Part shown: positions 5,112-6,131 of the stretch, piece after piece
How the letters are laid out: the number at the start of each line of letters is the position of its first letter
Numbering within the stretch: position 1 is the stretch's first letter
NCBI GenBank assembly: GCA_018239705.1
Contig: JAFEGS010000065.1
Coordinates: 1-6,131 of the forward strand
From: Verrucomicrobiota bacterium
GTDB lineage: Bacteria > Chlamydiota > Chlamydiia > Chlamydiales > FEN-1388
Reading direction: 5' to 3'
Length of the DNA: 6,131 nucleotides
The notes under the pieces: model-generated
Told to the model about the DNA's origin: nothing
What the model saw: the letters and a program-made list of their open reading frames with translations, nothing else
Databases searched by the model: none
Translations under genes and position numbers: made by a program

Positions 5112-6131
5112 ATGAAAAAAAACTATCCACTGAAAAAACCCCTTCCCATTGGCATTAGCGACTTCAAAGACGTTATCGATGGCGGCTATGCCTATGTCGA
5201 CAAATCTCTTTTGATTGAAGAGTTGGAGCAGAGAGGCACAGTCGTGGCTCTTATCCCTCGCATGCGCCGTTTCGGTAAGACTCTTAATCTCTCCATGCTG
5301 CGCTATTTCTTTGAGAAGAGAGAGAGCGACACCAGCTACCTCTTCAAGAATTTGAATATATGGAAAGAGGAACAATACCGGCAGCTTCAAGGAAAATTTC
5401 CTGTTATTTTTCTCACCCTCAAGGATATAAAGCAGCCTTCCTTCGAGCAAATGTTCAAATCACTCCATCGAGTAGTAACAACAGAATATACACGTCACAG
5501 ATATCTCTTAGATGGAGAAACTCTCACTCCAGAAGAAAAAGATTATTTTAACACGATTCTGAAAACAGCTGCGGACGCCCCATTACTCGAAGAGAGTCTC
5601 CTTCGTTTAACCGAGTGGCTCTCTCGCTACCACAAAACAAAAGTTATTCTTCTTATCGACGAGTATGATACGCCCGCTCACTCTGCATTTGTAGGAGGGT
5701 TCTACGAGACTTTAATTTCTTTTTTGCGCAACTGGCTCTCAGCAGGCCTCAAAGATAACGGGTGCATCGAACGGGCCGTCCTTACCGGCATTCTACGCAT
5801 AACCAAGGAAAGCATTTTTTCAGGCTTGAATAATGTTCGCACGTTTTCCATCCTGAACAAACCATTTCAAGATAAATTTGGGCTCTTGGAGTCAGAAGTG
5901 GCAGCTGTTTTAGAAGAGTACGATCTTTCAGGCAAGCTTTCAGGCATGCGAGAGTGGTATAATGGATACCGTATTGGTTCATGCCCCGGAATCTATAACC
6001 CATGGTCGGTGTTAACCTGCATCGAGAGCGAAGGGGAATTTGCACCCTACTGGGTAAATACGAGCGATAACGCCCTTATGAAGCAGCTCATAACCAAGGG
6101 AGGAAAAGAGCTCAAGGCTGACCTTGAGGAA
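5112..6131 (+). CDS. AAA-ATPase-like protein (PF09820-type), 3' end cut by window edge
   Basis: The frame is open without a stop from the ATG at 5112 to the last base, giving 340 visible residues. Members of this family usually have over 500 residues, with a C-terminal PD-(D/E)XK nuclease-like domain (DUF1703) that would lie outside the window. Visible motifs in family order are LPIGISDF (11-18), YAYVDKSLLI (26-35), the P-loop-like RMRRFGKT (50-57), Walker B-like VILLIDEYDTP (178-188), VLTGILRITKESIFSGLNN (223-241), EWYNGYRIG (281-289) followed by IYNPWSV (294-300), and YWVNTSDN (313-320). The usual P-loop text is RPRRFGKT/S; here the Pro is Met. ATP binding and hydrolysis are expected but the biological role is unknown; mobile or defence-related nuclease and host-interaction roles have been suggested for relatives. 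The family is often multi-copy in amoeba symbionts and anaerobes and spreads horizontally. It is not part of the neighbouring operon. Family identity is firm; function is not. Confidence 0.9.
   Translation, partial: MKKNYPLKKPLPIGISDFKDVIDGGYAYVDKSLLIEELEQRGTVVALIPRMRRFGKTLNLSMLRYFFEKRESDTSYLFKNLNIWKEEQYRQLQGKFPVIFLTLKDIKQPSFEQMFKSLHRVVTTEYTRHRYLLDGETLTPEEKDYFNTILKTAADAPLLEESLLRLTEWLSRYHKTKVILLIDEYDTPAHSAFVGGFYETLISFLRNWLSAGLKDNGCIERAVLTGILRITKESIFSGLNNVRTFSILNKPFQDKFGLLESEVAAVLEEYDLSGKLSGMREWYNGYRIGSCPGIYNPWSVLTCIESEGEFAPYWVNTSDNALMKQLITKGGKELKADLEE

Noticed and set aside
1..6131. CRISPR array, tRNA/rRNA gene, insertion sequence or prophage genes
   Set aside because: I saw no regularly spaced repeats, no tRNA-like cloverleaf or rRNA sequence, no transposase or integrase motifs, and no terminal inverted repeats flanking a gene. 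Non-coding DNA totals only about 220 bases.

Overview
The window is a compact, protein-coding stretch of a bacterial chromosome, most likely from a member of the Chlamydiota, probably an 'environmental' lineage rather than a Chlamydia pathogen. The main clue is the leftward run rpmG - LolC/E-type permease - LolD ATPase. From memory this matches the order rl33 (CT150) - CT151 - CT152 in Chlamydia trachomatis. The L33 sequence, the single long permease and the moderate, mixed GC content agree. The adjacent AAA-ATPase-like gene belongs to a family common in amoeba-associated and anaerobic bacteria. The assignment rests on synteny and remembered sequence; no search was run.

Layout: (1) 1-1260 (+), fumarase class II (fumC), cut at its 5' end by the window edge. 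(2) 1232-2551 (-), an unrecognised 439-residue helical protein whose 3' end overlaps the 3' end of fumC by 29 bp. (3) 2552-2626, an AT-rich 75 bp gap with an 11-bp inverted repeat, a 10-bp tandem direct repeat and a weak candidate promoter. (4) 2627-4966 (-), a tightly coupled operon rpmG -> lolC/E -> lolD with overlaps of 1 and 8 bp. (5) 4967-5111, a 145 bp divergent intergenic region with two back-to-back sigma70-like promoters. (6) 5112-6131 (+), an AAA-ATPase-like protein of the PF09820 type, open for 340 codons and cut by the right window edge. No stretch longer than 300 bp lacks a gene.

How it works together: LolC/E and LolD would form the inner-membrane ABC machine that releases outer-membrane lipoproteins from the inner membrane. 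Its co-transcription with ribosomal protein L33 ties it to a strong housekeeping promoter. FumC is a TCA-cycle enzyme and is unrelated in function. The helical protein and the AAA-ATPase-like protein are the accessory and least understood parts. Nothing here looks like a complete new defence or mobile system. The points most worth a second look are the unknown protein with its EKAK-G-I repeat, the altered C-terminal tail of FumC at the convergent overlap, the repeat-rich 75 bp spacer, and the AAA-ATPase-like gene with its modified P-loop.
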